From contig JAVXUO010001917.1 in NCBI GenBank assembly GCA_033065855.1, positions 372,001 to 436,000 of the forward strand: a stretch of DNA of 64,000 bases, given 5' to 3'. The position numbers and the translations under genes were made by a program. The notes under the pieces were generated by a model. That model made no database searches. It was given only the letters and a program-made list of their open reading frames with translations, and was not told the DNA's origin. Positions 44,160 through 56,500 of this stretch are shown here, in pieces; positions within the stretch are counted from its first letter, which is position 1; each line of letters starts with the position of its first letter. Origin of the DNA: Escallonia rubra (lineage: Eukaryota; Streptophyta; Magnoliopsida; Escalloniales; Escalloniaceae).

Positions 44160-44880
44160 CAGAGCTTGAGTAATGGATGTCGATTTGCTCTTGTTACAAA
44201 GATCGTTAACTCAAAATCCATGTCGGCTTGGTGGTTCCCTGGCCCGTTGAACCCGCTCGATACCTTTTTTCCTTCTGTGTTTTTGGCAAAATCAAACTTG
44301 CCTCCTCTTTTCGGTTCAATAGACTTTTGGTATAACGAATAGAAAACTTTAGATCTGAGTGTCTAAAAGAAAAAAAAATGTCATTGCAGACCACCTTCAC
44401 CATGCCAGCAAATATGGCTGCTGCCGACATCACCACGATTGGTATCTCCACCACGCTGCTATCACTATCACCACAGTTGAGATATTAGTTGCTACCACCA
44501 ACAATGTAATCACCACCGCCATCACTAGAGGTCACGACCACCAGATATGCAAGCCGCAATTGTGGGTGCGAGGCAGTATGGCGAACACCAAAGATGGGAG
44601 GAAGTATAAGCAGGTATTTATTCATATATGATCTTGTATTTTTATAAGGATGCAACAAACTTTTTCTTTTGATGGTCGTGTCATGCCTATATTAATTTAC
44701 AGGATCAAGATCAAAGTATTATGCAACTACCTGTCCACGGCTTCACAACGCACGGTAATGTCTCTTTCAAAAGGATTAGCGAAGTAAGCAGTACGAATTT
44801 ATACGGCAATCACGATCTGTCTGGGATATAACAATGTCGTATTCCAAGTTTCTATTATGGGAATGATAGTATAATGTCTT
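44160..44880 (+). repeat. Spacer segment shared by both duplication units, copy B
   Basis: This is the counterpart of 14390-15381, lacking the MITE and the Helitron. It keeps the empty target sites TATTAGTTG (~44485) and GGGAATGATAG (~44860). The 90-residue frame at 44359-44631 comes from CAC/ATC repeats and is not preserved in copy A. Confidence 0.7.
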
Positions 44881-45400
44881 TGCAAAAGCTATGTTTCACT
44901 TTGCAAACTAATGAATACTCTGCCACTCTAATGCCTAAGGTAAGCTATGCACAAGATTTGATTATACTAATAGTCTATTATACAGACAATATGATTTAAT
45001 GCAAATTGTACTTCTCGGTAATTTTGATTTTGAATCTCATTTACTGATGTTTGGGTTAATTAGTATTTATGGATCGATTTATGAGACAAGAAATTGAAGA
45101 GCGACGGTTAATGAACACCATATATTTTAAGTAACATTAAAAGTAATGCCGAGGGTATGAACAAAGATGACACGTAGCCTTAGCGACCAAAGTTAGATGA
45201 AAACTAAATCGTATTCTTCCTTCACTTGGCAGGGCCGAGGAAAGAATCAAACGAGAGGGCACCAAACTCATGCGACTTGCATCTCGGAAATTGAATGACC
45301 GAAGTACCCCCGTCATTACCACAGTTACATTCCTACCCAGGGGCATATACTGTCAATAAGCACTGTCCTTCCGCTCTCCCGCGTCCCCACAGACGCACAC
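44881..45400. other. Upstream region of the intact GATA gene
   Basis: AT-rich DNA to ~45120, then more balanced composition. It presumably holds the promoter. No other gene is seen. Confidence 0.4.
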
Positions 45401-45401
45401 C

Positions 45402-45409
45402 TATAAATA
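45402..45409 (+). promoter_or_regulatory. TATA box of the GATA gene at 45.5 kb
   Basis: TATAAATA, 61 bases before the ATG and in a GC-richer promoter context. It is missing from the duplicate at 20.1 kb. Confidence 0.6.
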
Positions 45410-45469
45410 CGCACACAACACGCTGAAAATGCTTCACTCAACCCGCGAAATCCGCCCTCCGAACAGGCA

Positions 45470-48400
45470 ATGTACGATCAACCCGAGCAACCTAACAAGT
45501 TCGCCGGAGGCTTCGAGAACGATGCCGTCAAAAACGGCTGCGTCGACTCCATTGACGGCGGCATTGCCGACTTTGACGGCGCCATTGACGCCGGATTGAC
45601 GGCAGCGTATGATGCGGCGGACCGGCTCACCGTATCGTTCCGCGGCCAGGTCTACGTGTTCGACTCTGTTTCGACGGATAAGGTCATACGATTTGTGTAA
45701 CATTGGTTTTACATTAAGTTACGGTTTGATTAAAGAGAAACTAGGGGAAAGTGATACTGTTCCATCTACTTTGCTCCTATTTCTTTCATCTTTTAGCATT
45801 TGTTTGGTCTCTATTACCGTTTGGTTTTGCCAAAGCTATGTACGACAGCAAAGTCACGTGATATAACCACCCAAAGCAAGCATTACTTTTGGCAAGGTGT
45901 GTCTGCTTTGGCAGAAAGTCAAGGTTCTTCGTGTTTTGTAATTTTTGTCTCCTTCCACTTTTAGGAGATTTTAACCGTATCAAATAAGTACTGTCTGACG
46001 AGAACAATAAGTTAATTTTGACATGTTTGAATTCTGTTCTATATGGACAAAAGTTGTGAAACAGGGAAATTATCAGCATAAACTCTAGCTTGTGTTTTGT
46101 TTTTTTAGAGGATGCAGACAATGTTTTGTAGTCCTAATACTATTGATGGTTATGGAAGTTTAAGACTTTTTTGGTTTATGTGCTAACTTAGGTTGACTAT
46201 CGCAGGCTCAGTGGGTACTTTCAACTTTGGGGGGTTGTGAGCTTGCTCCTGATTTACGATGTGTCGATTTATCGTACCAGAAAGGAATGGTAATTCCTCG
46301 GCCGTGTGAACTTATTTATCAGTGCATTCTGTATTTTATTCTAAGATTGTAACAAAAATTTCCTCCAGGATAAGGTCAATCCTGGGCGATATACTGTATC
46401 ACAAAGAGCTGCGTGTCTGAATAGATTCCGTCAGAAGAGAAGCATGCGATGCTTCGAGAAGAAAATCACATACAAAGTCCGTCAAGAAGTTGCACTCAGG
46501 CATGTCATTTGTGCTTTTTTTCTTAAGTTATGGTCCATTTTGTTTGGTATTAACATATTGTTGTAGTTTCATTCTTATTTAGGGTAGAAATGAGCCTATC
46601 CAAAGCATATATTAATTACTACGTACTTCATATGCTGCAAATCCTTTATCAAGTTGATACATTCACAATGGCCTAGCTATTTTTAGCTTTTGAGGACATG
46701 GTGCACAATTGGGCATCATCTCGTCTACATCCATGGAAAAAGAAGAAGAAGATAAACTTAATCAACTAACAACAATGTTGCATGAGAGTGATTGAAGAGC
46801 TTAGCATAGTGACGTGTGGAAGAAAAGATCTCTGTTCTGGAATTCATGGTTTCTCATTGTTACTATTTTTGTGGATATCTAAGAAAATCGACTAGACATA
46901 TCAGATAAACAATCTAAGCAGATATATTTTCTGGAATCAACCAAAAAAAAGAAAAGGAACAACCGGAGAAGCGACATGTGTAACATTTTACCTTGTTGCT
47001 CATATGCCTCTTGAACGTTTTACCCTAGTGAGGCCAAGCTTTGAATGGATAAGAAGCGAACATTGCATGAGGCTTTGTCCGGCTTAAAAGTTGCAATATG
47101 TGAAGGGCAACCCGCTACAGAGGGCTACTGCATTGCCAAGTCTGGGAAAGGCTTTGGGTTTGCCCAACGGTGGCAGTAACAATTCAAGTGACACTGCATC
47201 CCTTAGAATTTTTACGCTATAGAGTGAAAACAGCTTGTAGCTAGATTTGCAGTGAATATAGCTTGATCTTTTTTTCTCCGAAGGAGATAGGATTTAGCTG
47301 AATTATATTGTTTAAAATAGAAATATGGTTTTCTGGTCATAATTTCCTCCTAGTTGCATTTAGCTCTCTGCTGGGGTTTCAATGTAGATTTTCTTAAGTG
47401 TGAAGAACAACTTAAATGGTGGCTTAAGTGTTTTTGTCAGGACTTCTACTAATTTGAACGTTAGTTAAAGAATCACAATTATTTATAATGCTTCAGACTC
47501 GAATGCATTAACGTAATCATGTCATAACTGATAGAAAGATGGACATGCACAGTAAAGAACGTTACTAGATCAGTGAAAGGCTGTTTATGTTTTCAAATAA
47601 GACCTAAAAACGAAGTTCCAGGTTTGCATTAGAGATTCTGAATGGCTTTCAAGTTGGGAACTTATGGCGTCATGAAGTTTTCTAGTGGTGCTGTTTTTGG
47701 GCTTCTCTTTCTTGGAAATCAGTTTGAAAAGCAAGCTAAATCACGCTTTGGGATTCTTGCATAGCTGTCCATAAGAGTTTTGACATTTCAGTAAAAAGGA
47801 TGCCTTTGTCTTGGAATTCAATGCATTTTATCTTTGCTTATTTCATGTTCTACTCTCAAGGTTGATAATAGTAGTTTGAAGCTTGAAAACTGTGCTTGGA
47901 AGAACTTATTTACACGCACCACATACACACAGTCATCGCTACTGATTGAAGAAATTCAAAACAGTGTCTTTAGGTAGACAAAACAGAATCCTACAGCCAT
48001 AGAGATCACTTCTCATTAGCGCTTAACATATATCCTGATTAGCTGATACCACGCAATCTCGCGAAAGGTTCCTCTGTTATGAAATAGCAGACGGTTGAAG
48101 AGTGGGTGTTGTCTCGTCCATCATCATATAAGCAGAAGGAACATATAAAAGGAGTAAGGGGGAACAACATCTGAACTGAACATGACAATGAGTTATATTA
48201 TGATGAGTCCAGTCATCATTTCGAAAAGATTGGGTGTACGCGTCATGTGTTTCCTACTATGCTATTTTCCTCTTGAATAGATAGGTATTGGTATAAGCAT
48301 GCATTCTATGCTGGAAGTTTTAATTTCTTATGATTTTTTGGTGTGTTCTTTTTTCTGCTTTTGATACCATGTTCTCCTTGTTCTTTGGTGAAATATGTCA

Positions 48401-50310
48401 ATACTATTCTGATTTGCTTGTCTGACTACCCCAGACAGAAGCGTAAGAAGGGCCAATTTACTGCTGCAAAGCCTGGGGAATGGAGTTCTTCTGAGGATTC
48501 GGAGCAAGATGAGAGCCCACGAGAGACATCGTAAGTTTTTCTCTCTCTGTATTGTTTGATTCTGTTCTTATGTTACGATGTCGATGTTGATTCCATCACA
48601 GGAAGTGCTTTGTACTGAGAAGGGTGGACTGGGACCTATCATGAGGTTTCTCTTTTTTCTAGGAAGTGTCTTCCCTGAGACTCGAGCAGTCGAGCCAGCA
48701 TACTGGATTTATAACAGGCGAAATTGTACTTCGTTTCGGCAAAACTCCTTTGTGTTTGCATATAATCTTGTTAAATTTGTACAATTTTTGTTACCGGAAA
48801 AACTTACCAAGTATTTATCATGTGAATATCGTTCTTTGCTCAGATGTGTTAATTGTGGCGCTAGTTCAAATTCCACACCGTTGATGCGTCGAGGACCGAC
48901 TGGTCCAAGGACTCTTTGCAATGCATGTGGGCTTTTCTGGGCAAACAGGGTTGGTATCTTCTCCATTGGTTGTCTCAAATGTTTTCACCTTTTTATGATG
49001 TTCTTCCTTGTTTAGTTGCATCAGAATATTTGATGACCTGTGAAGATGCTAAAATCGGAGTTTTAATTGGCCCTCCTGCTTGGTTCATTAGGATCGGCTT
49101 ACAAACAGAGCCCATATCAATATGGCAATCGCGACAATACGAGTTTTAAGAATGTTCTTGTGGGAAAGGGATAGATACTTGCCATTGATGGGATCACATT
49201 AGTTGCTACAGTGTAGTACGATCTTAGGAAAATCGCTTTTGAATTGAATTTGAGCTTTGAATATACTTAGCAGGTCCTGATGATCAACACTATGGCCCAG
49301 CTTTCGCGCACAAAATATTTTGAGTTCCTAGAGTTGGCTGTGAAATTTCGGACCAGTAACTGGAGATTACCTGGTACGTCTTGCTTGGTATAGTTGTTGT
49401 ATTTTGGTGATAGGTTAGGATCATACTTCTTTCGGAGCTAGCTGCTTATTATATGATTCTAGAAGTGAAGAAAAAGAAGTTTATCATATCTAGTCACGTT
49501 GGAAACCACCAGCATAAGTTTGTCATTTCTACCTATTTGAAAGGAAATGTTTTGGCACTTTGGACTTCCAATTCCGCGGAGGAAACTGACTGGCTGGTTG
49601 GAGGTTTAATAAACAATCCAATGTTAGTTTGTGATGTTAGGTGATGCATGGAGATGTTCCCTTGTCACTTTTAGTTGGCATTGCTACGATGAAGATAGAA
49701 ACTTACGTTCAGTCTTTTGTATCTGCAAATTGCCCAAACCTGAATTGGTTGATCTAGGTTAGTACTGTGTGTTATGTTTTTCACGGTCAACCATTTCGTT
49801 AGGTAGATCCATTCATGATGAGAGAGTGTCTACTCTTAGATACAGTTCATAGATAATTTGACCTTGTTAATTCCCCAAAGGGCATCTCCCTCTCCAAATT
49901 CATCGTGATGGCTAGGCGTGTTCAAACTCATCCATTCGCTTAGACGTTCGCGGTAAGTATCACACACACATCTGCCTCAAGTGTGACACTTGCTCTTGTT
50001 CTTGACCTTAATTTGCTTCCATCTTACCTTCAGATAATGCAACTTTGCAGGGAATGATGAGGGATGTATCCTACAAATTTTACGACAATGCTTCAACACC
50101 TAGTGAACAGGTACATATAGCGTCACTCGGAGAGGGAATTTAGTCAAGAGTTGCTGCTTTGATTTTTTTTCTCTGCCTGCTGTATCACCGTGGGTTCTCT
50201 CCCTTTTTTGCTGATCTTCCTCTTCTACGTAGGATGGTGGCGATGAGGCTAACTTTGGATTCGAAGACCCTAATTTTGCGACTTTTTTGGACTGTGACAA
50301 CTCTGTTTAG
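45470..50310 (+). CDS. ZML-like: TIFY-CCT-GATA transcription factor (ZML type), 7 exons, ~255 aa
   Basis: Probable nuclear transcription factor that binds GATA-type sites, with TIFY and CCT regions for protein contacts. Read exons: 45470-45682, 46206-46289, 46369-46499, 48435-48530, 48844-48949, 50051-50110, 50233-50310. They join in frame to 255 residues. Residues 51-100 hold a TIFY-type domain (core [10 protein letters not shown], then VLSTLGG). Residues ~117-153 hold the CCT domain ([20 protein letters not shown]). Residues 176-203 form a C-x2-C-x20-C-x2-C GATA finger (CVNC, then LCNACG). Exon 3 ends in a GC donor (AG|GCATGT) instead of GT. The tail is short and acidic. Exons 6 and 7 are the least certain; transcript data would settle them. 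The upstream duplicate at 20-32.8 kb is broken. Confidence 0.85.
46500..48434 (+). other. Intron 3 of the GATA gene (1.9 kb, GC-AG)
   Basis: AT-rich intron starting GC and ending AG. It matches pseudogene intron DNA at 24155-25498 and 32053-32788 in order, which is how the insertions in the pseudogene are bounded. No gene is seen inside. Confidence 0.7.
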
Positions 50311-51500
50311 CAGTAGAGCAGTAGATTTGAAGATTGCACAAAGGTAGGCCACGCCTGTTGATCTGCTGGCTTAGTTCAACTAACAGAAAGCTCTCTGCAG
50401 TTTCTTTCCTAACCAGTTGTATAGCTTTATTCTCAAGACTTGACCATCTCATTCTGCTGTGAGGTGAGCTCAGATAATGTGGTGTGAGAAATAGATGCTC
50501 GAGGTCAAACACTAAACCGGGCTAGTCACTCAATACAATTAGCTCGGTCTGAATCTGAAAATGTATAACCAAGTTCTTTGAATCAGGCTTATGCTTATAA
50601 GTAGATGTTTGTGACTGGTACAAACAATACTGGAACCACAACAATTGTGTAGCATTGGTTAGCCATCGGGTTAACCTATAAACTTACAATGAGAGTATGA
50701 TAATCAAGTTGACGTGCTTGCGATGGATGCTCTTTGAATCAGGACGATTAAGTCTTCTTAAAACAGGAAACTATCTCGCAATCATTGAGTCCAAATTTAT
50801 CTGTTGAAAGAGTTGTCTTTTTGTTCCCTTTTGCTTCATACCTTTCGGCAGGTTCCTCACTTCGAATTGTTTTGATGCCTATTCGTTAGATGAATAGTAG
50901 CCATTTAGTTTTTCTTAAACTTTTATAACTGTTATAAAAAATAATCGCATATTTTACGCTTATTCTTTAAAATTGTGTCAACGTAGGACATTGAAATAGC
51001 GAAAATAATTGCACCTTTGTCTAGTACTTTTCATATCTTTAGCCATTAATATATATATATATATATAGCCTCAATGAGTAGAAAACTCTCACTAAATAAA
51101 AAAATAATGTGTCAAGCTGCAATTGGATCTCCACTCCTTCAAACTTCCAGTACCCACCCCCCGCCCCACATCTCAACAGTTACAATCCCCATATCTTTGT
51201 GTTCTCTTCCATTTTCCTCTCTATTTACGGTCTCCTTATATTTGTATTATCTTCCCTTTTCCTCTCCATTCACAAACATTTCAACAATCACAGTACTAAA
51301 TTCTCAATTCAAAATTTGAAAATCATGCGCTAATCACCTAGATAGGTGGACAACTATTATGCTCTGAATTCTTCGACACCACTTATTAAGAAAATTGGCT
51401 TGAAGGTAACTATATTATTATTTAGAATCGTTTGACAAATTTGTTGGCTGTGTGTATAATTTCTTTCCCTTCCAACTATTGTGATTATTTCATTCCTAAT
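50311..51500. other. Intergenic region after the GATA gene
   Basis: This presumably includes the 3' UTR of the GATA gene. It carries an (AT)n microsatellite near 51047-51066. The short frames at 51074-51333 are pyrimidine-rich low-complexity DNA. No gene is seen. Confidence 0.4.
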
Positions 51501-51863
51501 CATCTAGATATAGCATTACTTTACTTGCGCGCTTGTCTGTGACTCTGTGTGTGTATGGATTGCTCTCTTTGTGTGTGCATGTGCATTGGCCCTGTGTGTC
51601 TGTATGTTTGTTCTTCTTCTTTAATGGTTTTCAAGCAGGTGATAAGATTTTTGTACCTGCATATATTGCTATCATTTATGTGTTTGAATTGGTTTTTTAT
51701 TGCATTTCTGGAAGTTTCTTGAGGATGTTTCGAGAAATTTGGACAGGTTCGGCTCCCTAGCGGGAATAACTTGAGATTGTCGTGTACTTGGCAAGGTGAA
51801 GGTTTTGGGGTTCGGATTGAATAGGAAAGTGTTACGTCTTGAGGTCTTGGGAAAAGTTCAGGA

Positions 51864-52712
51864 ATGGATGATGGAGTTTTCCCTTCCAGTAACACGTCGG
51901 GCAATCCACCAGATTCCTTAATAGATTTGGATATCATGGATGAATTCTTACTAGAAGGATGTTGGTTGGAGACAACTGATGGATCAGAATTCTTGAACTT
52001 TAGTCCCTCCACTTCCAATGCTCTCTTCGACCCTTCGTTGGTGTGGCCTGCTTTGGAGACTGTCACTGTTGTCGAATCGAGTGGGAGGTTATCACAACGG
52101 GATAGTAAAGAAGAGAGACAAATATCATCTCTATGTTACTCAACTGCAAGGACAACATCATACTGAAATTCAGTCTCTTGAGGGAAGGTTCTGAGTTAAG
52201 CAGAAGGTAATGGATTGGGCCAAGTGCTAGCCATGACATTGCCCCTGCATTATCTGTAATGGACAGAATACAACGGACGCTTGGGTACGTAAAAGATTGC
52301 ACAAGAGACATGGATGTTCTTATTCAAATAAGGGTGCCAGTAAATAGAGGTGGCAGAAATGTTCTAAGCACTAATGATCACCATTTTTCGCTTGATCTTA
52401 ACTGCCCAAATCTTGCAAGTTACTGAGAAATATCAGTTTGCTGACAAATGTTCCAAGGAAATTGTTGGATTGCCTGGCCGTGTTTTTACAAGCGGCAGGG
52501 TTTCTGAATGACTCCTGATGTTCCGTTATATAGAAGGGAGAGTACCCACGAGTTGGTCATGCTCAGCAGTTTGATGTCCGTGGAACCCTTGCTATTCCTT
52601 TGAACAAGCTAGTCACAGTTGCTTAGGTCTTATATTGAGGTTGTCATGACTACTCAAAATATTAAATATGCTCCACAGCTTGAAAGCGTCTACAAAGCTC
52701 TAGAGTTGGTTA
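51864..52712 (+). pseudogene. NLP-like: NIN-like protein (NLP) pseudogene, 5' part only
   Basis: The open start MDDGVFPSSNTSGNPPDSLI continues with DEFLLEGCWLETTDGSEFLN and FDPSLVWPALE, the recognisable N-terminus of plant NLP factors. After a frameshift near 52080-52200 come YVKDCTRDMDVLIQIRVPVN, RGGRNVLSTNDHHFSLD and NCPNLASY, then frames with PGRVF-like and DVRGTLAIPL-like remains and VMTTQNIKYAPQLESVYKAL. These are the conserved GAF-like nitrate-responsive region. Stops at ~52424 and later, and the loss of RWP-RK and PB1 domains, make it a dead copy. Intact NLPs are nitrate-regulated transcription factors. The upstream 51530-51863 DNA may be its former 5' UTR and intron. Confidence 0.85.
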
Positions 52713-52948
52713 TCTTAATTCTTTCGACAATCTTTATTCTTTAACTAATCTTTTAGTTGCGAGGACGTGTATTGATTTATATTTGCTCGATCATCATGGA
52801 CACAGTTGTCGCCATGACGTTAGTGATTTAATCTTAAAGTGAAATTTGACAATCAATATGTCTTTTTAGCGACCCAAGACACACTAAACTTTTCATCTAA
52901 TAGTATACTCGAACCTTTCATCTTTGAATTTGTCGAGATTTTAACTAG

Positions 52949-52951
<3 letters not shown>

Positions 52952-52986
<35 letters not shown>
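52952..52986. repeat. (GA)n microsatellite
   Basis: About 17 GA units. It gives a chance frame with Arg-Glu repeats. Confidence 0.9.
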
Positions 52987-52989
<3 letters not shown>

Positions 52990-53045
52990 TATTTCTGAAA
53001 ATACGTCAGCATGACCAGTTGACCACTTCCAAATCTAATCCATGA

Positions 53046-53525
53046 ATCTTGTCCCGGTATTCCAATAATCCCTGCCCCACCTCCTCCAGTTATTACGCGG
53101 AGTATTACACAACCTGTTATGTCACAATCCCTGCCGTTGGTTGCTTGACCCGGTCAGGCAACCAACGGCATCAAAACACAACACACCACTGCAACAATAG
53201 ACATCCGCACAACTCCAAATCCCTTCTCCATACATAAATGATAAATATTAAATCCTATCCTGTACAAACAAAAATGGAAATCCCCAGACAGGTCGACAAT
53301 TTCTGATTCAAAAAAGAGAAAACATTTCCAATTCGAGTCATTACAAGGAAACACAGAAACAGTGTGTGGCAAAACCTGCAAATCCTTTGCCATTTTAGGG
53401 CACTTCTTTTGATACCATTGCCCCCCACCCCACCCTTCTTCATCGAGCTCAAGCTCAACCCCTAAATTATCGGACTGAAAATTAGGGTTAGGGTTTTCAG
53501 ATGACCGAGAAATTTAAGCGTTGAC
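53046..53525. promoter_or_regulatory. Upstream region of the GATA gene at 53.5 kb
   Basis: It contains a short inverted repeat, GCCGTTGGTTGCTTGACC near 53133 against GGTCAGGCAACCAACGGC near 53152, able to form a stem with almost no loop. A pyrimidine-rich stretch (CACCCCACCC) follows near 53425. The start codon context is GACATGG. No clear TATA box is seen. Confidence 0.35.
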
Positions 53526-56500
53526 ATGGCGGCGGTACCGGTGAATCCACGGCCGCTGCAGGCGCGTCCATACGAGCACCACCTGCAGGCGGCTGCGGCA
53601 GCGGCGGCGATACAGATCGATGACGACGGCGACGGGGATTACGAGGACGGATTTGACGATGAGGACGACGGCGTGGATGAGGTCATGGACGGTGGCGGTC
53701 GCGGCCCCGTGGCCTCGGCCAGCAACCGCTGCGCCAGCGGCAACGACCACCACGGTCGCGGCGGTGTGGTGGCGTCGCGGACTAGCGAGCTGACGCTCGC
53801 TTTCGAGGGCGAGGTGTATGTGTTCCCTGCTGTCACCCCTGACAAGGTACGCCTCGTGTTTCTGTTCGGAATAGTTGCCCCCTTTGAACGACTCTACTTT
53901 GAAATGAACTGAAATAGTAGTTGGGCATAACATCAATATCGCTTGGTAAGTCAAGCTACGAGACAAACGACGAGTAAAGTCGGTTCAGTATCCATTCTAA
54001 TCTAAACATTGAATCGGACTCTATTAGTGATATAAATGAATATTGTTAGACAAGTCAAACTACAGAAAATGAACGAGTAAATTTGACGTTTACATATTCA
54101 ATGTCTATTCTAGGAACTCGCTAAAGTTAAAAGGGAACCTAGCTTTTGAAACAGAGCTAGTATTATGTACTTATTTGCGGGATTTTGATTTAGTTACTGT
54201 AATTAGGACTGTGGAAGCCCTTGATAGCAAGTCTGTTTGACGTCTCTAAATAAGCTGCCCTTTTGTCACCAATTTTCAAGGCTATCACTTCCTTTTGAAC
54301 CCCCCCCCCCCCCCACAACACACACACACACACACCCACACCACCACCACCAAAACCCCCAAAGCCCTTACGAAAAGAAAAAGAGAGCAAGAAATTTTTT
54401 GGTGTAAATGAAAGGTAAAGTATTGATAGAAAGGGTTTAATATTAGTATAGGAAAAGAAATTTCCAACAGCATCGGGCATGTTGAGGTCAGTGGTTTTGC
54501 TTTCTGGAATGTGTGGTCTCGTTGAAAAGGTGTATTCTGCTACTAGCTTCAACTCTTCTTTGGCCTCTCTTGATGTTGGTCTGTCTCACATGTTTCGTCC
54601 TCTCACCTAACTTGTTGATTCCCAAAGCTTTATGAAACCTCGTGGGATCAGCTATACAAATCCTTCTTCGCCATCCAGCTTTGTTCAGGCCATTTGTTTT
54701 GTTGATAAGCAATTAACGTTCTTGGATTATAATTTGGTGCACGGTCTGGATAATTCTCTCTTTGGGTATATTGTCGGGATGATTGGATATGGTGTGCTGT
54801 TTATCTTCATTATAAGTATGTTTTCTTCAAACTGTCACCTGTACTATATTGCTCAGTTTAAACTTGGAAGCACGTGTATGTTGACGTATCTTCTGCAACA
54901 GGTGCAAGCGGTGCTCTTGCTTCTTGGTGGGTCTGAGATTCCTACTGGTGTTCCCACCGTTGATGTTCGTTTTGACCTGAGCAACAAGGTAATTCAGAAG
55001 TGGATACTGACTTCTTTTCATCATTTTGAAGTGGGTAATATTGAAGCTGTTGTTTTACCTTTTGCATTGATATTGTTTCACTTTTAACAATGCGTGGAAT
55101 ATTCATGATAAGTCACTGAAACAGTCAATTATTTTACCAAGAGTAACCCACCCCCCCAACCCCCTTCACTGTTTTGATCGTTTGTGTTGGCATTCAACCT
55201 TATCTGCAATATTCTTTATAGGTTGTGGATGATACACCAAAGCGGTCGAATCTTTCACGAAGAATAGCCTCTCTAGTGAGGTTCCGTGAGAAACGGAAGG
55301 AGAGATGCTTTGACAAGAAAATCAGATACAGCGTCAGGAAAGAGGTAGCTCAAAGGTAAAATCAATGAGTTTTCTACAGGCTTTTACTCTTTAATTTTAT
55401 AATTATTGCCAGTCAAAATCAGGCAGACAACATGATTACTGTGGTCTTCATGGTCAGAAAAGTTGTAATCTTTTTATTAAGACAGCCTTCTGTGGGTGAT
55501 ATAGTGGCTTCTCCTATACACGTGTGCATCCTCAAAGATGTTCATTTCTATGTTTTCTAAGCTAGTCATATGTACCAGTGGATTGTTTCATAGTTAACTG
55601 AAACATCTTCATTGCTTACCTGTACTATTTTTTACCTCCTGCCATGTTCTTGGTGTATCCTTTAGCTTCGTGTCTTTATTCCACGGCCACGCCAAAATGT
55701 ATCTATTCCTAAAGACTTCATCATGCCAAAGTCCACACCAACTTGCACGCTCATCTTCGTTAAGAATGTCAGAACATTTTTGGATGTAGAGCTTTCTATG
55801 CACATTGATGGATTCTTTAGGGGATCTGTTTTAGACCCTAAGTTTCTGTTGGTAGTTTTCTTTTTGGGTACACAATTCTAACTTCCAATACTATTACCCC
55901 TCAGTTGCTGCAGCGATAGTTTTATTTTCCTTCGTTCTAATTTCCCTTAGGCTGTACATATATGTTTTAGAATGCACCGAAAAAATGGTCAGTTTGCATC
56001 GGTTAAGGAAGGTTCAGGGTCTTCTAGTTGGGATTCTGGAAAGGGTTGCCCACAAGGAGATGGTACACCTCGCGCGGAAGCTGTGTGAGTTCCAATGTCA
56101 AATCAACATTTGCTTTGGTTTTTTACAAAGTCAGGAAACTCTGTAGCCACTGTTTATTCTGCTATTTACTCCAGTCTTCGGAAATGTCAACATTGTGGCG
56201 TAAGTGAAAATTCTACTCCTGCAATGCGTCGTGGACCAGCTGGACCCAGGACACTCTGCAATGCCTGTGGGCTTATGTGGGCAAACAAGGTTTGTAACCT
56301 GCTTGCCATCATTATGTGCATCTACGACCATGCTAGTATCAGGTTTGAGGAAAATAAGATGTGCACAATGTTGATTCATATTCTTTTCTGGCTGTGAGCA
56401 TGTGTGTATTTTAGAGTTCATTTAAGCTGGGCTTCATAAACCAATCCCGGCAAGAATTTTCATTTCCTGAGAGATTTCAATGTTAGAAAAAAGCTAAAAC

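Noticed and set aside
49275..49380. Extra exon of the GATA gene after the zinc finger ([20 protein letters not shown]...)
   Set aside because: It has an AG acceptor and an open frame, but the sister gene goes straight to the Gly-Thr/Met...RD exon, which matches 50051-50110. Kept out unless transcripts show it.
51521..52066. 181-residue minus-strand frame opposite the NLP relic
   Set aside because: Antisense to the NLP N-terminus, whose plus-strand match is specific; no family resemblance on the minus strand.
53514..53966. 150-residue minus-strand frame opposite GATA exon 1
   Set aside because: GC-rich shadow of a real exon on the plus strand; no splice or domain support.
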